From Ureibacillus galli (lineage in GTDB: Bacteria; Bacillota; Bacilli; Bacillales_A; Planococcaceae), in the NCBI RefSeq assembly GCF_014836845.1, contig NZ_JACSQA010000007.1, positions 1-64,000 of the forward strand: a DNA stretch of 64,000 nucleotides. The letters run 5' to 3'. The position numbers were made by a program, and so were the translations under genes. The notes under the pieces are model-generated. The model was not told the DNA's origin and did no database searches. It saw only the letters and a program-made list of their open reading frames with translations. Below are positions 1 to 9,496 of this stretch, in pieces (positions within the stretch are counted from its first letter, which is position 1; each line of letters opens with the position of its first letter).

Positions 1-43
1 AAAAAAGAAAAAGGTGAATTTGAGTTTCCTCAAATTCACCTTT
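1..43 (-). terminator. Intrinsic terminator after pbuG
   Basis: Read on the minus strand, a 12-bp perfect stem (arms 13-24 and 29-40) with a four-base loop is followed by a T-rich run. It sits 40 bases past the pbuG stop. Confidence 0.85.
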
Positions 44-82
44 CTCACTATTTGAAGCTAGTTATGTCCCAGCCTCTACTTA

Positions 83-1408
83 TTATAAAGTTATAAGATA
101 TGCTAAGAAAATTATAGCAAATATATACATGATGAGACTAACTTCTTTAGCTCTACCTTTTACAACCATTGTTAATGGATAAAAAATGAAACCTACCGCG
201 ATACCAGTTGCAATGGAACCGGTTAAAGGCATCATAATCATCGTAAGGAAAGCTGGTACTGCTAATTCAAAACGGTTCCAATCAATTTGCCCTAATGAAG
301 AAACCATTAATACACCAACAATGATAAGTGCCGGGGCGGTAACAGCACTCGTTACGACCGATAATACTGGTGAGAAGAATAATGCTAGTAAGAATAGAAT
401 CCCCGTTACAATCGAAGCAAAACCAGTTCGAGCACCAGCAGCTACTCCTGAAGATGATTCAACATATGATGTTACTGTTGAAGTACCAAAAATTGAACCA
501 GCAATTGTTGCGATAGAATCGGAAATTAACGCTTTGCCCGCACGTGGTAAACGGTTGTCTTTTACAAAGCCAGCTTGGTTTGCCACTGCCATAAGCGTAC
601 CGGCGTTATCAAAGAAATCTACAAATAAGAATGTCAAAATGACCGAAAGCATTGATAATGTATAAAACTCTGGATCAGAAAATGCACTGAACAATGACCC
701 AAATGTTGTTGAAATACTAGGTGGAGCGGATAATACTTTCTCTGGTAAATCCACAAGTCCAAATATCATTCCGACAACAGCTGTAATGACCATACCATAG
801 AATACGCCACCTTTAAGTCCAAGAACCATTAAGATGACAGTAACGATAATACCAAATATCGCTAGTAAAACTGTTGAATCATGTAAATTCCCAAGGCCGA
901 TTAATGTATTCGGATTACTTACGATAATCCCAGCTTTTTTGAAACCAATAAAAGCAACAAACAAACCAATTCCAGCACCTACTGCTAATTTCAATTGCAT
1001 CGGAATGGCATTAATTAATTTTTCACGTAAGCCTGTTAACGTTAATATTAAGAAGAATACCCCTGAAATAAATACTGCCGCTAAAGCATGTTGCCATGGA
1101 CTACCGTTTGTTAATATTACTGTGTAAGCAAAGAACGCGTTAAGCCCAAGTCCTGGTGCTAGTGCTAAAGGATATCTCGCTAAAATCCCCATTACGAAAC
1201 AGCCAATTGCAGCTGATACTGCAGTTGCAACAAATACTGCCCCATAATCCATACGAAGAGCATCTGGAAGATCTTTCACGTCACTTAAAGTTAAAGTTAA
1301 AGGATTTACTACTAATATATAAGCCATTGCAAGGAAAGTAGTAAAACCTCCTAATATTTCACGACCATATGAAGTACCTAGTTCATCAAATTGGAAATAC
1401 TTTTTCAT
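83..1408 (-). CDS. pbuG: Guanine/hypoxanthine permease, NCS2 (PbuG-like)
   Basis: This is a polytopic membrane permease that imports hypoxanthine and guanine for purine salvage. The protein (441 aa) is almost entirely hydrophobic helices and matches the AzgA-type NCS2 pattern, starting MKKYFQFDELGTSYGREILG and carrying the family segment FVDFFDNAGTL. An upstream in-frame Met would add 17 residues, but the Met at 1408 has a GGAGG six bases before it and matches the usual N-terminus of the family, so I chose it. The gene follows a guanine-class riboswitch with its own promoter and lies downstream of guaA, as in Bacillus subtilis. Guanine versus hypoxanthine preference cannot be told from sequence. 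Confidence 0.93.
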   Translation of the reverse strand: MKKYFQFDELGTSYGREILGGFTTFLAMAYILVVNPLTLTLSDVKDLPDALRMDYGAVFVATAVSAAIGCFVMGILARYPLALAPGLGLNAFFAYTVILTNGSPWQHALAAVFISGVFFLILTLTGLREKLINAIPMQLKLAVGAGIGLFVAFIGFKKAGIIVSNPNTLIGLGNLHDSTVLLAIFGIIVTVILMVLGLKGGVFYGMVITAVVGMIFGLVDLPEKVLSAPPSISTTFGSLFSAFSDPEFYTLSMLSVILTFLFVDFFDNAGTLMAVANQAGFVKDNRLPRAGKALISDSIATIAGSIFGTSTVTSYVESSSGVAAGARTGFASIVTGILFLLALFFSPVLSVVTSAVTAPALIIVGVLMVSSLGQIDWNRFELAVPAFLTMIMMPLTGSIATGIAVGFIFYPLTMVVKGRAKEVSLIMYIFAIIFLAYLITL

Positions 1409-1511
1409 TTTTTCCTCCGAATTACTCGTCTGTAATGTCATTGATTTATACAACTTCATACATGTGTTTAATTATGCGTTAAAGAAATAAATATAATCCT
1501 TTTTTCGCAAA

Positions 1512-1668
1512 ATAAAAGACACGCACCTTTTTAGAGTTGCATGTCTACGATTCATTAGAAAAAACTATATAAAAATAGCATTCTCTTTTATATCAAATCG
1601 TAGTCAAGCTATTTAAGGTAGCTTGGTAGAAACTCACGAGCCATATCCTCGACATTATACGACGAAAT
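1512..1668 (-). promoter_or_regulatory. Guanine-class purine riboswitch controlling pbuG
   Basis: On the minus strand the aptamer runs from about 1667 to 1597: P1, a TATAATG junction, P2/L2 with the ATATGG loop, the TTTCTACC junction and P3/L3 ending in GACTACG. The base at the position equivalent to xpt residue 74 is C, which marks the guanine/hypoxanthine class. The 3' P1 strand (1597-1603) can pair with 1545-1551, and that segment borders a terminator (stem arms 1518-1527 and 1536-1545, T-run after). This gives a ligand-induced OFF switch, as known for the family. Confidence 0.93.
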
Positions 1669-1685
1669 ATTTAATTTACTTCTGT

Positions 1686-1714
1686 AATATATCATCTCAT
1701 TTTATGAATTTCAA
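1686..1714 (-). promoter_or_regulatory. Sigma-A promoter for pbuG leader
   Basis: Minus strand TTGAAA (1714-1709), 17-base spacer, TATATT (1691-1686), placed just upstream of the pbuG riboswitch. Confidence 0.7.
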
Positions 1715-1812
1715 CCATTTTTACGAACATTTTTATATATTTTTAGATTAAAGTTCGTAATTCGTTCGAAAAATCGATATTTCACTAGATTATCTTATGT
1801 ATTATTTTAAAA

Positions 1813-1848
1813 TAAAAAGAGAACCTAAATGATTAGGCTCTCTCTTTT
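1813..1848 (-). terminator. Intrinsic terminator after guaA
   Basis: Minus strand stem (1844-1818) of about 11 bp with a short loop followed by TTTTTATTTT. It starts 11 bases past the guaA stop. Confidence 0.85.
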
Positions 1849-1854
1849 TTCGAA

Positions 1855-3405
1855 TTATTCCCACTCAATCGTTGCTGGTGGCTTAGATGTAATATCATAC
1901 AGCACGCGGTTTACGTGTTTTACTTCGTTGACGATGCGTACAGAGATTTTCTCTAGTACATCCCATGGGATACGTGCCCAGTCAGAAGTCATTCCGTCGA
2001 TAGAAGTTACCGCACGGATACCTACTGCGTAATCATAAGTACGTGCATCGCCCATAACTCCTACCGAACGGATGTCGGGAAGAACAGCGAAGTATTGCCA
2101 AATATCACGGTCAAGACCTGCTTTTTTAATTTCCTCACGAAGAATATAGTCTGCTTCACGAACAATTTCCAATTTTTCTTCTGTTACTTCCCCAAGTACA
2201 CGGATTCCTAGACCAGGACCTGGGAATGGTTGACGCCATACGATTTCTTCAGGTAAACCTAGTTCTAAACCTAAAGCACGAACTTCGTCTTTAAATAATG
2301 TATTTAATGGTTCGATTAACTCAAATCGCATATCTTCAGGAAGACCACCAACATTGTGGTGAGATTTAATTGTTTGAGCAGTCGTTGTACCTGACTCGAT
2401 AATATCTGTATAAAGAGTACCTTGAGCTAAGAAGTCCATATCCTTTAACTTTGAAGACTCTTCATCGAATACGTAAATGAATTCGTTCCCGATAATTTTA
2501 CGTTTTTTCTCCGGATCAGATACACCTTTTAATTTATTCATGAAACGTTCACGAGCATCGATTTTGATTACTTTCATATCGAAATCTTCTGTGAAAGTTT
2601 TCATCACTTGCTCTACTTCACCTTTACGGTTCAAGTTATGATCAACAAACATACATGTTAATTGGTCACCGATTGCTTTATGAATTAATACCGCTACTAC
2701 AGAAGAGTCCACCCCACCTGATAATGCACAAAGAACTTGCTTGTCCCCTACTTTTTCACGAATTTTTTTCATTTCTAATTCGATAAAGTTAGCCATTGAC
2801 CAATCGCCTTTCGCATGACAAATATCGAATACGAATTGGCGTAAAATATCGTTACCATACACAGAGTGACGTACTTCTGGATGGAATTGTACCGCATAGA
2901 ACCCACGTTCAACATTTTGCATTGCAGAAATCGGACATGATGCACTTGTTGCAATGACTTCAAAACCTGCAGGTACTTCTGTAACTAAATCACCATGACT
3001 CATCCAAACAACTTGTTCTTTCGGAAGGTCACCAAATAATTTATTGTCAGCCGTAATTTTAATTTCCGCTTTACCATATTCACGGTGGTCAGCACCTTCC
3101 ACTTTTCCACCTAAAGCGTAAGACATTAATTGCATTCCGTAGCAAATACCTAAAATCGGTAATCCTAAATCGAAAATAGCTTCATCTACTTTAAAAGCTT
3201 TTTCATCATAAACAGAATTTGGCCCACCAGAGAAAATAATACCTGCTGCGTTCATTTCTTTAATTTCTTCAGCAGTAATTGTATGGGGATGTAATTCTGA
3301 GAAAACACCGAACTCACGAATTCGACGAGTGATTAATTGGTTAAATTGGCTTCCAAAATCAAGTACAACAATTTTTTCTTGTTCTTTTAACAACGGAGTA
3401 GTCAC
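1855..3405 (-). CDS. guaA: GMP synthase (glutamine-hydrolysing)
   Basis: GuaA aminates XMP to GMP using glutamine and ATP, the last step of guanine nucleotide synthesis. At 516 aa it has the usual length. The N-terminal class I amidotransferase domain shows the nucleophile loop GICYGMQ and the FHPEV His/Glu pair; the ATP pyrophosphatase domain has the P-loop LSGGVDSS; the C-terminus has the family ending PPATIEWE. The start is GTG at 3405, preceded by GAAGAGGTG. It sits between yebA and pbuG as in B. subtilis and follows its own purine riboswitch, so guanine repression of both synthesis and uptake is expected. Confidence 0.97.
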   Translation of the reverse strand: MTTPLLKEQEKIVVLDFGSQFNQLITRRIREFGVFSELHPHTITAEEIKEMNAAGIIFSGGPNSVYDEKAFKVDEAIFDLGLPILGICYGMQLMSYALGGKVEGADHREYGKAEIKITADNKLFGDLPKEQVVWMSHGDLVTEVPAGFEVIATSASCPISAMQNVERGFYAVQFHPEVRHSVYGNDILRQFVFDICHAKGDWSMANFIELEMKKIREKVGDKQVLCALSGGVDSSVVAVLIHKAIGDQLTCMFVDHNLNRKGEVEQVMKTFTEDFDMKVIKIDARERFMNKLKGVSDPEKKRKIIGNEFIYVFDEESSKLKDMDFLAQGTLYTDIIESGTTTAQTIKSHHNVGGLPEDMRFELIEPLNTLFKDEVRALGLELGLPEEIVWRQPFPGPGLGIRVLGEVTEEKLEIVREADYILREEIKKAGLDRDIWQYFAVLPDIRSVGVMGDARTYDYAVGIRAVTSIDGMTSDWARIPWDVLEKISVRIVNEVKHVNRVLYDITSKPPATIEWE

Positions 3406-3450
3406 GCTTTTACACCTCTTCTAAATATTTGAAGGCGCCTAATTTTTGTA

Positions 3451-3488
3451 AAAAAAACGCGTTCAAAAAGAATTCTTTCTGACGCGTT
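3451..3488 (-). terminator. Second hairpin in the guaA leader
   Basis: Minus strand arms AACGCGT (3488-3482) and ACGCGTT (3463-3456) followed by eight Ts. It lies between the riboswitch terminator and the guaA start and may act as a second attenuator. Confidence 0.5.
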
Positions 3489-3499
3489 CATTGTTTAAT

Positions 3500-3608
3500 A
3501 CAAAAGGCGGGTATAGATAGACATAACTATACCCGCCCTCATAGATAAGTTATTTAAGGTAACTTAGTAGAAACATCCGAACCGTATTATCGGACCTATA
3601 TGAAGGCA
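3500..3608 (-). promoter_or_regulatory. Guanine-class purine riboswitch controlling guaA
   Basis: Minus strand aptamer from 3608 to about 3537: P1 (CTTCATA with TATGAGG), P2 with a TAATACGG loop, the TTTCTACT junction, P3 with the ACCTTAAA loop, and C at the residue-74 position, which indicates guanine. One J1/2 base is G where A is usual. An 11-bp GC-rich terminator stem (3537-3527 with 3516-3506) followed by TTTTG directly abuts the 3' P1 strand. Confidence 0.9.
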
Positions 3609-3629
3609 GCCTATCATTATTTTTTCTAA

Positions 3630-3658
3630 ATTCTACCCTTTGTATCATCTAAAATCAA
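3630..3658 (-). promoter_or_regulatory. Sigma-A promoter for guaA leader
   Basis: Minus strand TTGATT (3658-3653), 17-base spacer, TAGAAT (3635-3630). The -35 box overlaps the stop codon of the upstream transglutaminase gene. Confidence 0.65.
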
Positions 3659-5865
3659 CTAGTAGTGCGATTGATTAAATATTCCCAACTTTCTTTCATT
3701 TTACTAAAGTCGATGTTAGTAGAATTTTTCGCATAAATAAATTGTTCGTAAGCTTTCGTTATGTTCGACATATGGTTCGTCCCATAATAGCTATCCACAT
3801 CTTTTGCATAAGACTCTAAGGTTTGACCATCTTTCCTTTTGAACCCTTTCATCTCTAAAAGTTTTAACAAATTTAAATAAAATGATTCAAAGGAAGACTC
3901 ATCAATTTTTTTCTGTCGCTGTAATTTCACATATACTTTTGGCCACCATCTACCGCGCAATTTATACAGCAGAGTCACTCCAATCACGAAGAGTACAATC
4001 GCAGCAATTAGAATTAGCTTCATTTGATTGAAAGCATTATTTACATTTGACGCATCTTCTTGAGATGTGGTTTGTTGTTGTTCTTCTTTTTCTTCTTTCA
4101 TTTCCTCAGTAGGCTCTGTTTCTTCTTCAGCTATTAATTCATCTTGTTGTGCGTCATCTGTTTCCGTTTCTACATCAAAGTCGATTGAACGTGTATTATT
4201 AAATCCAATGGTCGGTTCAAAGTTTACCCACCCTACATTTGGAATGTATGCTTCTACCCATGAGTGTGCGTGATTATTCGTAATTTCGTAAGTACTCAAC
4301 GAACCGTTGTTATCAACTACGTCTCCTCCAGCAAATCCTTTTACCCACCTTGCCGGAATTCCAACCGATCGTAGTAGCACGACCATAGCTGTTGAAAAGT
4401 TATCACAATATCCTACCTTCGTTTCAAATAAAAACTGATCAACATAATCTTGTTCCTCTGATGGAATTGCCACATCTTGCGTATCATATCGAAATCCATT
4501 TTGTCTAAAGTACAACTCAATGGCTCTTGCTTGATCATATGGTGTTTCCCTTCCTTCCACTATTTCAGCAGCCAGCTCTCTCACCCTGTTTGGAAGGGTT
4601 TCAGGTAATTGCAAATATCGCTCTGTAATGGAAGCATCAATTTGTTCTGTAGGGTTTTGTAGCTCACTGTAAAGATGAACCGGTTTACTATATTGAACGG
4701 TAAATTCATTTAATTGGACTACACCCTGATTTACTAACATTTGCATTTTTTCTGTGCTTCTATCCATCATCAATTCAACAGTCTGATTTTCAAAGTTGGG
4801 CACATCAATACCAACTGATTTCATTCCATAAGGTTGGATAATGAAGTTATACGGATATAACACTTGAACAGTTGCCGTATTTGTATTTTCTTCCGGTCCA
4901 ACTGGAAGAGAATGTTGGATTGTCTCATCTGGTGCGAAACTCAATACTTCTCCATCAAAATAATTCGACTGTTCCCACCCTTTAGATGTATAAACATCCT
5001 TCGTTTCAACACGCCAATATTGTTTCGTCTCTGACTCCGCCAAGAACACGACCGTATCATCAGCAACAAAGGAGCCACCTAATCGACTATCGTTTTCACC
5101 ATATCCTACCTTCGAGACTCCATTACCATCTCCTTCTAACCCTTCCCCTTGACCTGTTGCGGATTGAATAAATGGAACAGGGTCTGGCCATTGGGGAGGT
5201 GATTTTGGCAATAAAATAGCGACGACACTTATTATCCCCACTAATAAGGCAACAGGGGTCATTAGTTTTACATATTTGATTAAATTTACTTCACTATTGG
5301 ATTGGGTTACTAAACGTTTCAAAAATAGAAGCGACGTGATCATTAATCCAAGCAACATTACTTTTACAATCGCAAAGGAACCATCATACTCCGTAAAAGT
5401 ATCCAACGTCGCAATGAAAAACACCGTCAATATTAAAAAATAAAAGATGGACATTCGAACCGTAATCCAATGATGAATTAAATAAACTAACATCCAAATT
5501 AAAACGAAAAATAAAAACGTTCGAAACGGATTCGTAATACTAAGCCAATCTCCTTGTAGAAGAGCAGCAAAATTCACTTGCAAATCATTGACGATAAAAT
5601 ACAATCCATCTCTAGAAAAAAGGAAGACTCCGCCATAAACGAATGTGATAAACCAAGATATATAAGCGATTTTTACAAACCATGAAACGAGAAAATGAAT
5701 TCGAAATAAACTAAGAAGAAGGGAAATAGCTACAAATAATAAAATTAACCCCATAAAGCCCGTTTTCGTTAATTCCATAATCGGGATGAGCCATTCTCGT
5801 AAAATAAAAAATATAACAATATAATAAAGGGCTAATTCTACTAATTTAAAAGAGTTCTTTTTCAC
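3655..5865 (-). CDS. Membrane transglutaminase-like protein (YebA/TgpA type, DUF3488)
   Basis: A 736-aa membrane protein: about six N-terminal transmembrane segments (residues 10-220), a long extracytoplasmic part with a transglutaminase-like cysteine protease fold, one more membrane helix (about 635-655) and a cytoplasmic tail. The catalytic triad is visible as KVGYCDNFSTA (Cys), NNHAHSWVEAY (His) and the following VNFEP region. An acidic EEETEPTEEMKEEKEEQ linker precedes the last helix. The start is GTG and overlaps the DUF58 gene stop by four bases (GTGA). It ends the MoxR-DUF58-transglutaminase operon (yeaC-yeaD-yebA in B. subtilis). The substrate is unknown. Confidence 0.9.
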   Translation of the reverse strand: MKKNSFKLVELALYYIVIFFILREWLIPIMELTKTGFMGLILLFVAISLLLSLFRIHFLVSWFVKIAYISWFITFVYGGVFLFSRDGLYFIVNDLQVNFAALLQGDWLSITNPFRTFLFFVLIWMLVYLIHHWITVRMSIFYFLILTVFFIATLDTFTEYDGSFAIVKVMLLGLMITSLLFLKRLVTQSNSEVNLIKYVKLMTPVALLVGIISVVAILLPKSPPQWPDPVPFIQSATGQGEGLEGDGNGVSKVGYGENDSRLGGSFVADDTVVFLAESETKQYWRVETKDVYTSKGWEQSNYFDGEVLSFAPDETIQHSLPVGPEENTNTATVQVLYPYNFIIQPYGMKSVGIDVPNFENQTVELMMDRSTEKMQMLVNQGVVQLNEFTVQYSKPVHLYSELQNPTEQIDASITERYLQLPETLPNRVRELAAEIVEGRETPYDQARAIELYFRQNGFRYDTQDVAIPSEEQDYVDQFLFETKVGYCDNFSTAMVVLLRSVGIPARWVKGFAGGDVVDNNGSLSTYEITNNHAHSWVEAYIPNVGWVNFEPTIGFNNTRSIDFDVETETDDAQQDELIAEEETEPTEEMKEEKEEQQQTTSQEDASNVNNAFNQMKLILIAAIVLFVIGVTLLYKLRGRWWPKVYVKLQRQKKIDESSFESFYLNLLKLLEMKGFKRKDGQTLESYAKDVDSYYGTNHMSNITKAYEQFIYAKNSTNIDFSKMKESWEYLINRTTS

Positions 5866-7055
5866 GGCTTTACCACCTCCGTGAATACATGTTCAAACCG
5901 ATCTTTTGATATATTAATAATTTTTGCATTCGCAAAGCTCATACGAGATTCCGCGAAGCGACCGCTCTTATCTGTTACAACAAAGCAAATTATATTGCAG
6001 GCAAATTTTGAACTATTCACAACAAAACTCTTTAAATGGTCTGTAAACTCTCCAGTAATTAATATTAAAGAAGCCGAATTAAGCAATCCTATCTCATTTG
6101 CAAGTACCCCTTCGATGGATTGTTTCGTGTCGGGCTCAATTTCTGCCAGATGCTGCATAACTTCCTCTAACTGGTTTTGCGATTTAAGATTAGGAAAATA
6201 CCGACGTTTTTTACCAGTTGATAAAAAGGAAATTTCACCATGATGATGGACGACGCTTTGTAAAATAGAAGCGGCTAAATCGACCGTATATTCAAAATTC
6301 TTAACTGACGTTTGATCAATCGCAAGAAATAAATCTTGTGTTTGGCGATCCTCAAACTCCTTCGTACGCAACGTTTCATTCTTTGCAAAGGATTTCCAAT
6401 GTATCCAAGAATACTTGTCCCCCGATTGATAATCGCGAATCCCCGTCACAAGGGAAGTATCCTTCATCATTGAATAAGGTGAAACGACTCCACCATTTTC
6501 AAATTGCATTTGCAGTGGTTTATATTTCACTTCAACTACCCGAGGCAAAACGACTATCGATGTATTTTCTTCAATCACTTTACGACGTATAGACCATCCA
6601 AAAAAATCAGCAATCGTAAAGTGCAGGCCTTTAAATTGAATTTTACCCCGCTCCAAATCGTTCAGTTCATAAGTCCATTCAAACTTCCGTTTCCAACCGA
6701 CAAAAAAGATCCGACCTAATTTCTTTTGTAATTTCACTTTATGATTGTCAATCCCTAATTCCTTTACCGTCATAAAAATTAAAGGAAGCCACGTTTTGTT
6801 TCGAAAACTTACAGTAACAAGGGCAGAATCCCCGCGGCGGAGTTTGGCAGGTTTTATTTCACGATGAACTTCTTCAATACGAATCGGAATAAAAGTTAGT
6901 AGTACTGAGTAAAGAATAAATGGTGTAATCGAATAAAAAACAAACCAACTAACAAAGCCACCTTGAAACATCGCATAACTAAATGATGCAACAGCTAGCA
7001 ATAGGATGATAATAAAACGACCACCGCCATTTAAAAATCTTTTCAACCTTTTCAT
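5862..7055 (-). CDS. DUF58 domain protein (YeaD-like)
   Basis: 397 aa with two N-terminal membrane helices (about residues 13-55) and a C-terminal DUF58 domain, recognisable by DYQSGDKYSWIHWKSFAKN and the following LAIDQT segment, which resembles a von Willebrand A fold. It overlaps the upstream ATPase gene and the downstream transglutaminase gene by four bases each, so translation is likely coupled. DUF58 proteins are the usual partners of MoxR ATPases; the exact role is not established. Confidence 0.9.
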   Translation of the reverse strand: MKRLKRFLNGGGRFIIILLLAVASFSYAMFQGGFVSWFVFYSITPFILYSVLLTFIPIRIEEVHREIKPAKLRRGDSALVTVSFRNKTWLPLIFMTVKELGIDNHKVKLQKKLGRIFFVGWKRKFEWTYELNDLERGKIQFKGLHFTIADFFGWSIRRKVIEENTSIVVLPRVVEVKYKPLQMQFENGGVVSPYSMMKDTSLVTGIRDYQSGDKYSWIHWKSFAKNETLRTKEFEDRQTQDLFLAIDQTSVKNFEYTVDLAASILQSVVHHHGEISFLSTGKKRRYFPNLKSQNQLEEVMQHLAEIEPDTKQSIEGVLANEIGLLNSASLILITGEFTDHLKSFVVNSSKFACNIICFVVTDKSGRFAESRMSFANAKIINISKDRFEHVFTEVVKP

Positions 7056-7996
7056 CGTTCTGCATACCTTTGAATAGGGATAACCGATTTATCAACAATT
7101 CGCTGAATAACCCCTTCAGTCGTCACACCCTCATATCTTGCTTCAGGTTTCAAAATAATGCGATGACCAAAGACAAAAGGTGCTAAATATTGAACATCAT
7201 CCGGTTTTACATAATCTCGATCTTGTATTTTTGCATAAGCTTGAGAAGCTTTCATTAGTGCAACGGAAGCACGAGGACTAACCCCTAAATAAATTTCGCT
7301 AACGTTTCTTGTCGCTCGTGCCAATTGAACAATATAGCTTTTTACCGAATCTTCCACATAAACATTTCTTACCTCCTCTTGCAACGCAAGAAGTTCCTCT
7401 AATGTAATAACAGGAGTAAGATGGGCAATCGGTTCAGAGTTGGCCGTACGACGGAGCACTTCTACTTCTTCTTGGGCAGTTGGGTAACCCATTTGAATTT
7501 TCAATAGGAAACGGTCAAGCTGCGCTTCCGGTAAAGGATACGTCCCTTCATACTCTATCGGGTTTTGTGTAGCCATGACAAAAAACGGCTTTTTTATTTG
7601 CAACGTTTCTCCATCAATTGTAACGGAAGCTTCTTCCATGCTTTCAAGGAGTGCTGATTGCGTTTTGGGAGAAGTTCGATTAATTTCATCTGCTAAAATA
7701 ATATTTCCCATAATAGGTCCTGGGCGGAATTCAAATTGAAGAGATTTTGGATTATAGATGGAAACACCAATTACGTCAGAAGGTAATAAATCAGGAGTAA
7801 ATTGAATTCGTTTAAAATCCGCACTTACAGATTTGGCTAGCGCTTTAACCATCATCGTTTTCCCTACGCCCGGTACATCTTCCAGTAATACATGCCCCCC
7901 TGAGAGTAGTGCAACGATACTCAATTCAGCTACTTCACGTTTTCCAATCATTACTTTTTCTATATTTTCAATGATCGCTTCTACTTGCCCATGCAT
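7052..7996 (-). CDS. MoxR family AAA+ ATPase (YeaC-like)
   Basis: 314-aa AAA+ ATPase thought to act as a chaperone for protein complexes. Walker A is DVPGVGKTMMVKAL, Walker B ILADEINRT, sensor 1 ATQNP, and the lid shows the MoxR signature FLLKIQMGYP. A strong AGGAGG lies before the ATG. It is the first gene of the operon with DUF58 and transglutaminase genes, an arrangement conserved in Bacillaceae. The client is unknown. Confidence 0.93.
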   Translation of the reverse strand: MHGQVEAIIENIEKVMIGKREVAELSIVALLSGGHVLLEDVPGVGKTMMVKALAKSVSADFKRIQFTPDLLPSDVIGVSIYNPKSLQFEFRPGPIMGNIILADEINRTSPKTQSALLESMEEASVTIDGETLQIKKPFFVMATQNPIEYEGTYPLPEAQLDRFLLKIQMGYPTAQEEVEVLRRTANSEPIAHLTPVITLEELLALQEEVRNVYVEDSVKSYIVQLARATRNVSEIYLGVSPRASVALMKASQAYAKIQDRDYVKPDDVQYLAPFVFGHRIILKPEARYEGVTTEGVIQRIVDKSVIPIQRYAER

Positions 7997-8153
7997 ACGC
8001 TAAGCCTCCTAATTCAATAGTCAGAATTTACACATAATATCTTTAAGCATATACGATAAGTTATAAGGAATACAACTTAACAGTATTGAATATGCCTATT
8101 TTTTTACAAAAATATACAAAATATTGTAAACTTTTGATTTTATTCCTAAAAAT

Positions 8154-8187
8154 AAAAAAGGTCCCCCAAAATAAATTTTGAGAAACC
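8154..8187 (-). terminator. Intrinsic terminator
   Basis: Minus strand 12-bp stem (8187-8176 with 8171-8160, several G-T pairs), TTTA loop and T-run, just past the stop of the gene at 8206. Confidence 0.7.
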
Positions 8188-8205
8188 ATTTGTACGATTT
8201 AAATT

Positions 8206-8550
8206 TTATATCGAAGTTCGGTAAGTTTGAATTCGAGAAACTTTATTGTAATTTGAGTTAATCGTAGCGGAGCATTTTAATAGGCTATTTTGTACAGATG
8301 CAATAGAATCCGTATCAAAATGTACCCCTTTAACGATTAATTTTTTCGAAGTTTTCTTCAACACTCTTTTTTGAACACCATTCGTTTGTTCTTTTTGTTT
8401 CTTTCTTTTTCGGTGCCCACTCTGACGATCGAACGGATGGTAGCCGCCATCTTCCATTAAACGATAAAACTGCTCACCAGATTGTAAATACTGCCTTGAA
8501 TTTCGAAAAATAGCACTCGGAGTCGATTGAACCCGGGAAGTTCTCATCAT
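8206..8550 (-). CDS. Hypothetical basic protein
   Basis: I do not recognise this 114-aa protein. It is rich in Lys and Arg in the middle (RKRKKQKE, KRVLKKTSKK), has no membrane segment or signal peptide, and contains MEDGGYHPFDRQ near residue 35. A longer reading adds nine residues, but the tandem ATG ATG at 8550 has AAAGGTG six bases upstream and no such site precedes the longer start. It is a single-gene unit with its own terminator between the yeaC operon and the NAD salvage operon. Confidence 0.6.
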   Translation of the reverse strand: MMRTSRVQSTPSAIFRNSRQYLQSGEQFYRLMEDGGYHPFDRQSGHRKRKKQKEQTNGVQKRVLKKTSKKLIVKGVHFDTDSIASVQNSLLKCSATINSNYNKVSRIQTYRTSI

Positions 8551-8653
8551 CCCACACCTTTCATACTCTTCATACATTAGACAGAGACTTTTTATTTAGA
8601 TCGAAAAGCAAATAGCAAAACGCTAGAAGCCAGTTACTTCTCTATTTAGAAAC

Positions 8654-9481
8654 TCACTTCCAGAAATCATCAAAAATCGTAATTGGCAAATGACGCTTAT
8701 GTTGAGAACGAATGTAGTGACCTTCAATAATCTTTTTAGACGCGTCAGATACTTCTTTTCCTTCTAAATAATCATCAATCACTTCATAAGTAACCCCTAA
8801 AGCTGTTTCATCCGGTAAAGCTGGTCTATCTTCTTCCAAATCAGCTGTAGGCGTTTTTAAATATAAATGTTCCGGGCAACCTAAATAGGCTAATATTTGC
8901 TTCCCTTGACGTTTATTTAAACGGAAAATGGGTGTTAAGTCGACTCCACCGTCACCATATTTCGTATAAAATCCAGTTACCGCTTCGGCAGCGTGATCAG
9001 TACCTACAACAACCGCGTTATTCATTGCTGCAATGGAATATTGCACTTTCATTCGTTCACGGGCTTTTTCATTCCCTTTCGCAAAGTCACTTAAAACAAC
9101 GCCAGCTTCTTCTAATGAGCTGACACTTGCATCAACCGCTTTTTTAATATTTATCGTAAGTACTTTAGTCGGTTGAATAAACTCGATGGCATCTTGGCAA
9201 TCTTCTTCATCCGCTTGAACACCGTATGGAAGACGTACGGCGAAAGTAGAGTATTTTTGTTCTCCGACTTCTTCGTTTAACTCATTGACAGCTAATTGTA
9301 TAAGCTTTCCCGTTAACGTCGAGTCTTGCCCACCACTAACAGCAATAACAAATCCTTTCAAAAAGGAATGTTTTTTTGCATATTCTTTAAGAAAGTCCAC
9401 CGATTTCCGAACCTCCTCATGAGGGTTAATTTCAGGTAATACTTTTAACTCTTCAATAATTCGTTTTTGCAAGTCTTCCAC
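8654..9481 (-). CDS. nadE: NAD synthetase, ammonia-dependent
   Basis: NadE adenylates nicotinate adenine dinucleotide and amidates it with ammonia to NAD. The 275-aa length fits the single-domain type without glutaminase. The PP-loop [14 protein letters not shown] and the NAAD-binding segment [20 protein letters not shown] are visible. The start is GTG with AAGGAG upstream. It lies 15 bases downstream of pncB, forming a two-gene nicotinate salvage operon. Confidence 0.96.
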   Translation of the reverse strand: MEDLQKRIIEELKVLPEINPHEEVRKSVDFLKEYAKKHSFLKGFVIAVSGGQDSTLTGKLIQLAVNELNEEVGEQKYSTFAVRLPYGVQADEEDCQDAIEFIQPTKVLTINIKKAVDASVSSLEEAGVVLSDFAKGNEKARERMKVQYSIAAMNNAVVVGTDHAAEAVTGFYTKYGDGGVDLTPIFRLNKRQGKQILAYLGCPEHLYLKTPTADLEEDRPALPDETALGVTYEVIDDYLEGKEVSDASKKIIEGHYIRSQHKRHLPITIFDDFWK

Positions 9482-9496
9482 AAAACAACACTCCTT

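Noticed and set aside
186-665. Plus-strand frames inside pbuG, metH, guaA and other genes
   Set aside because: They are antisense shadows with no ribosome-binding sites and unlikely composition.
8580-8650. Terminator after nadE
   Set aside because: Only weak, broken stems (AGAAG/CTTCT and AGC/GCT) are visible; not convincing.
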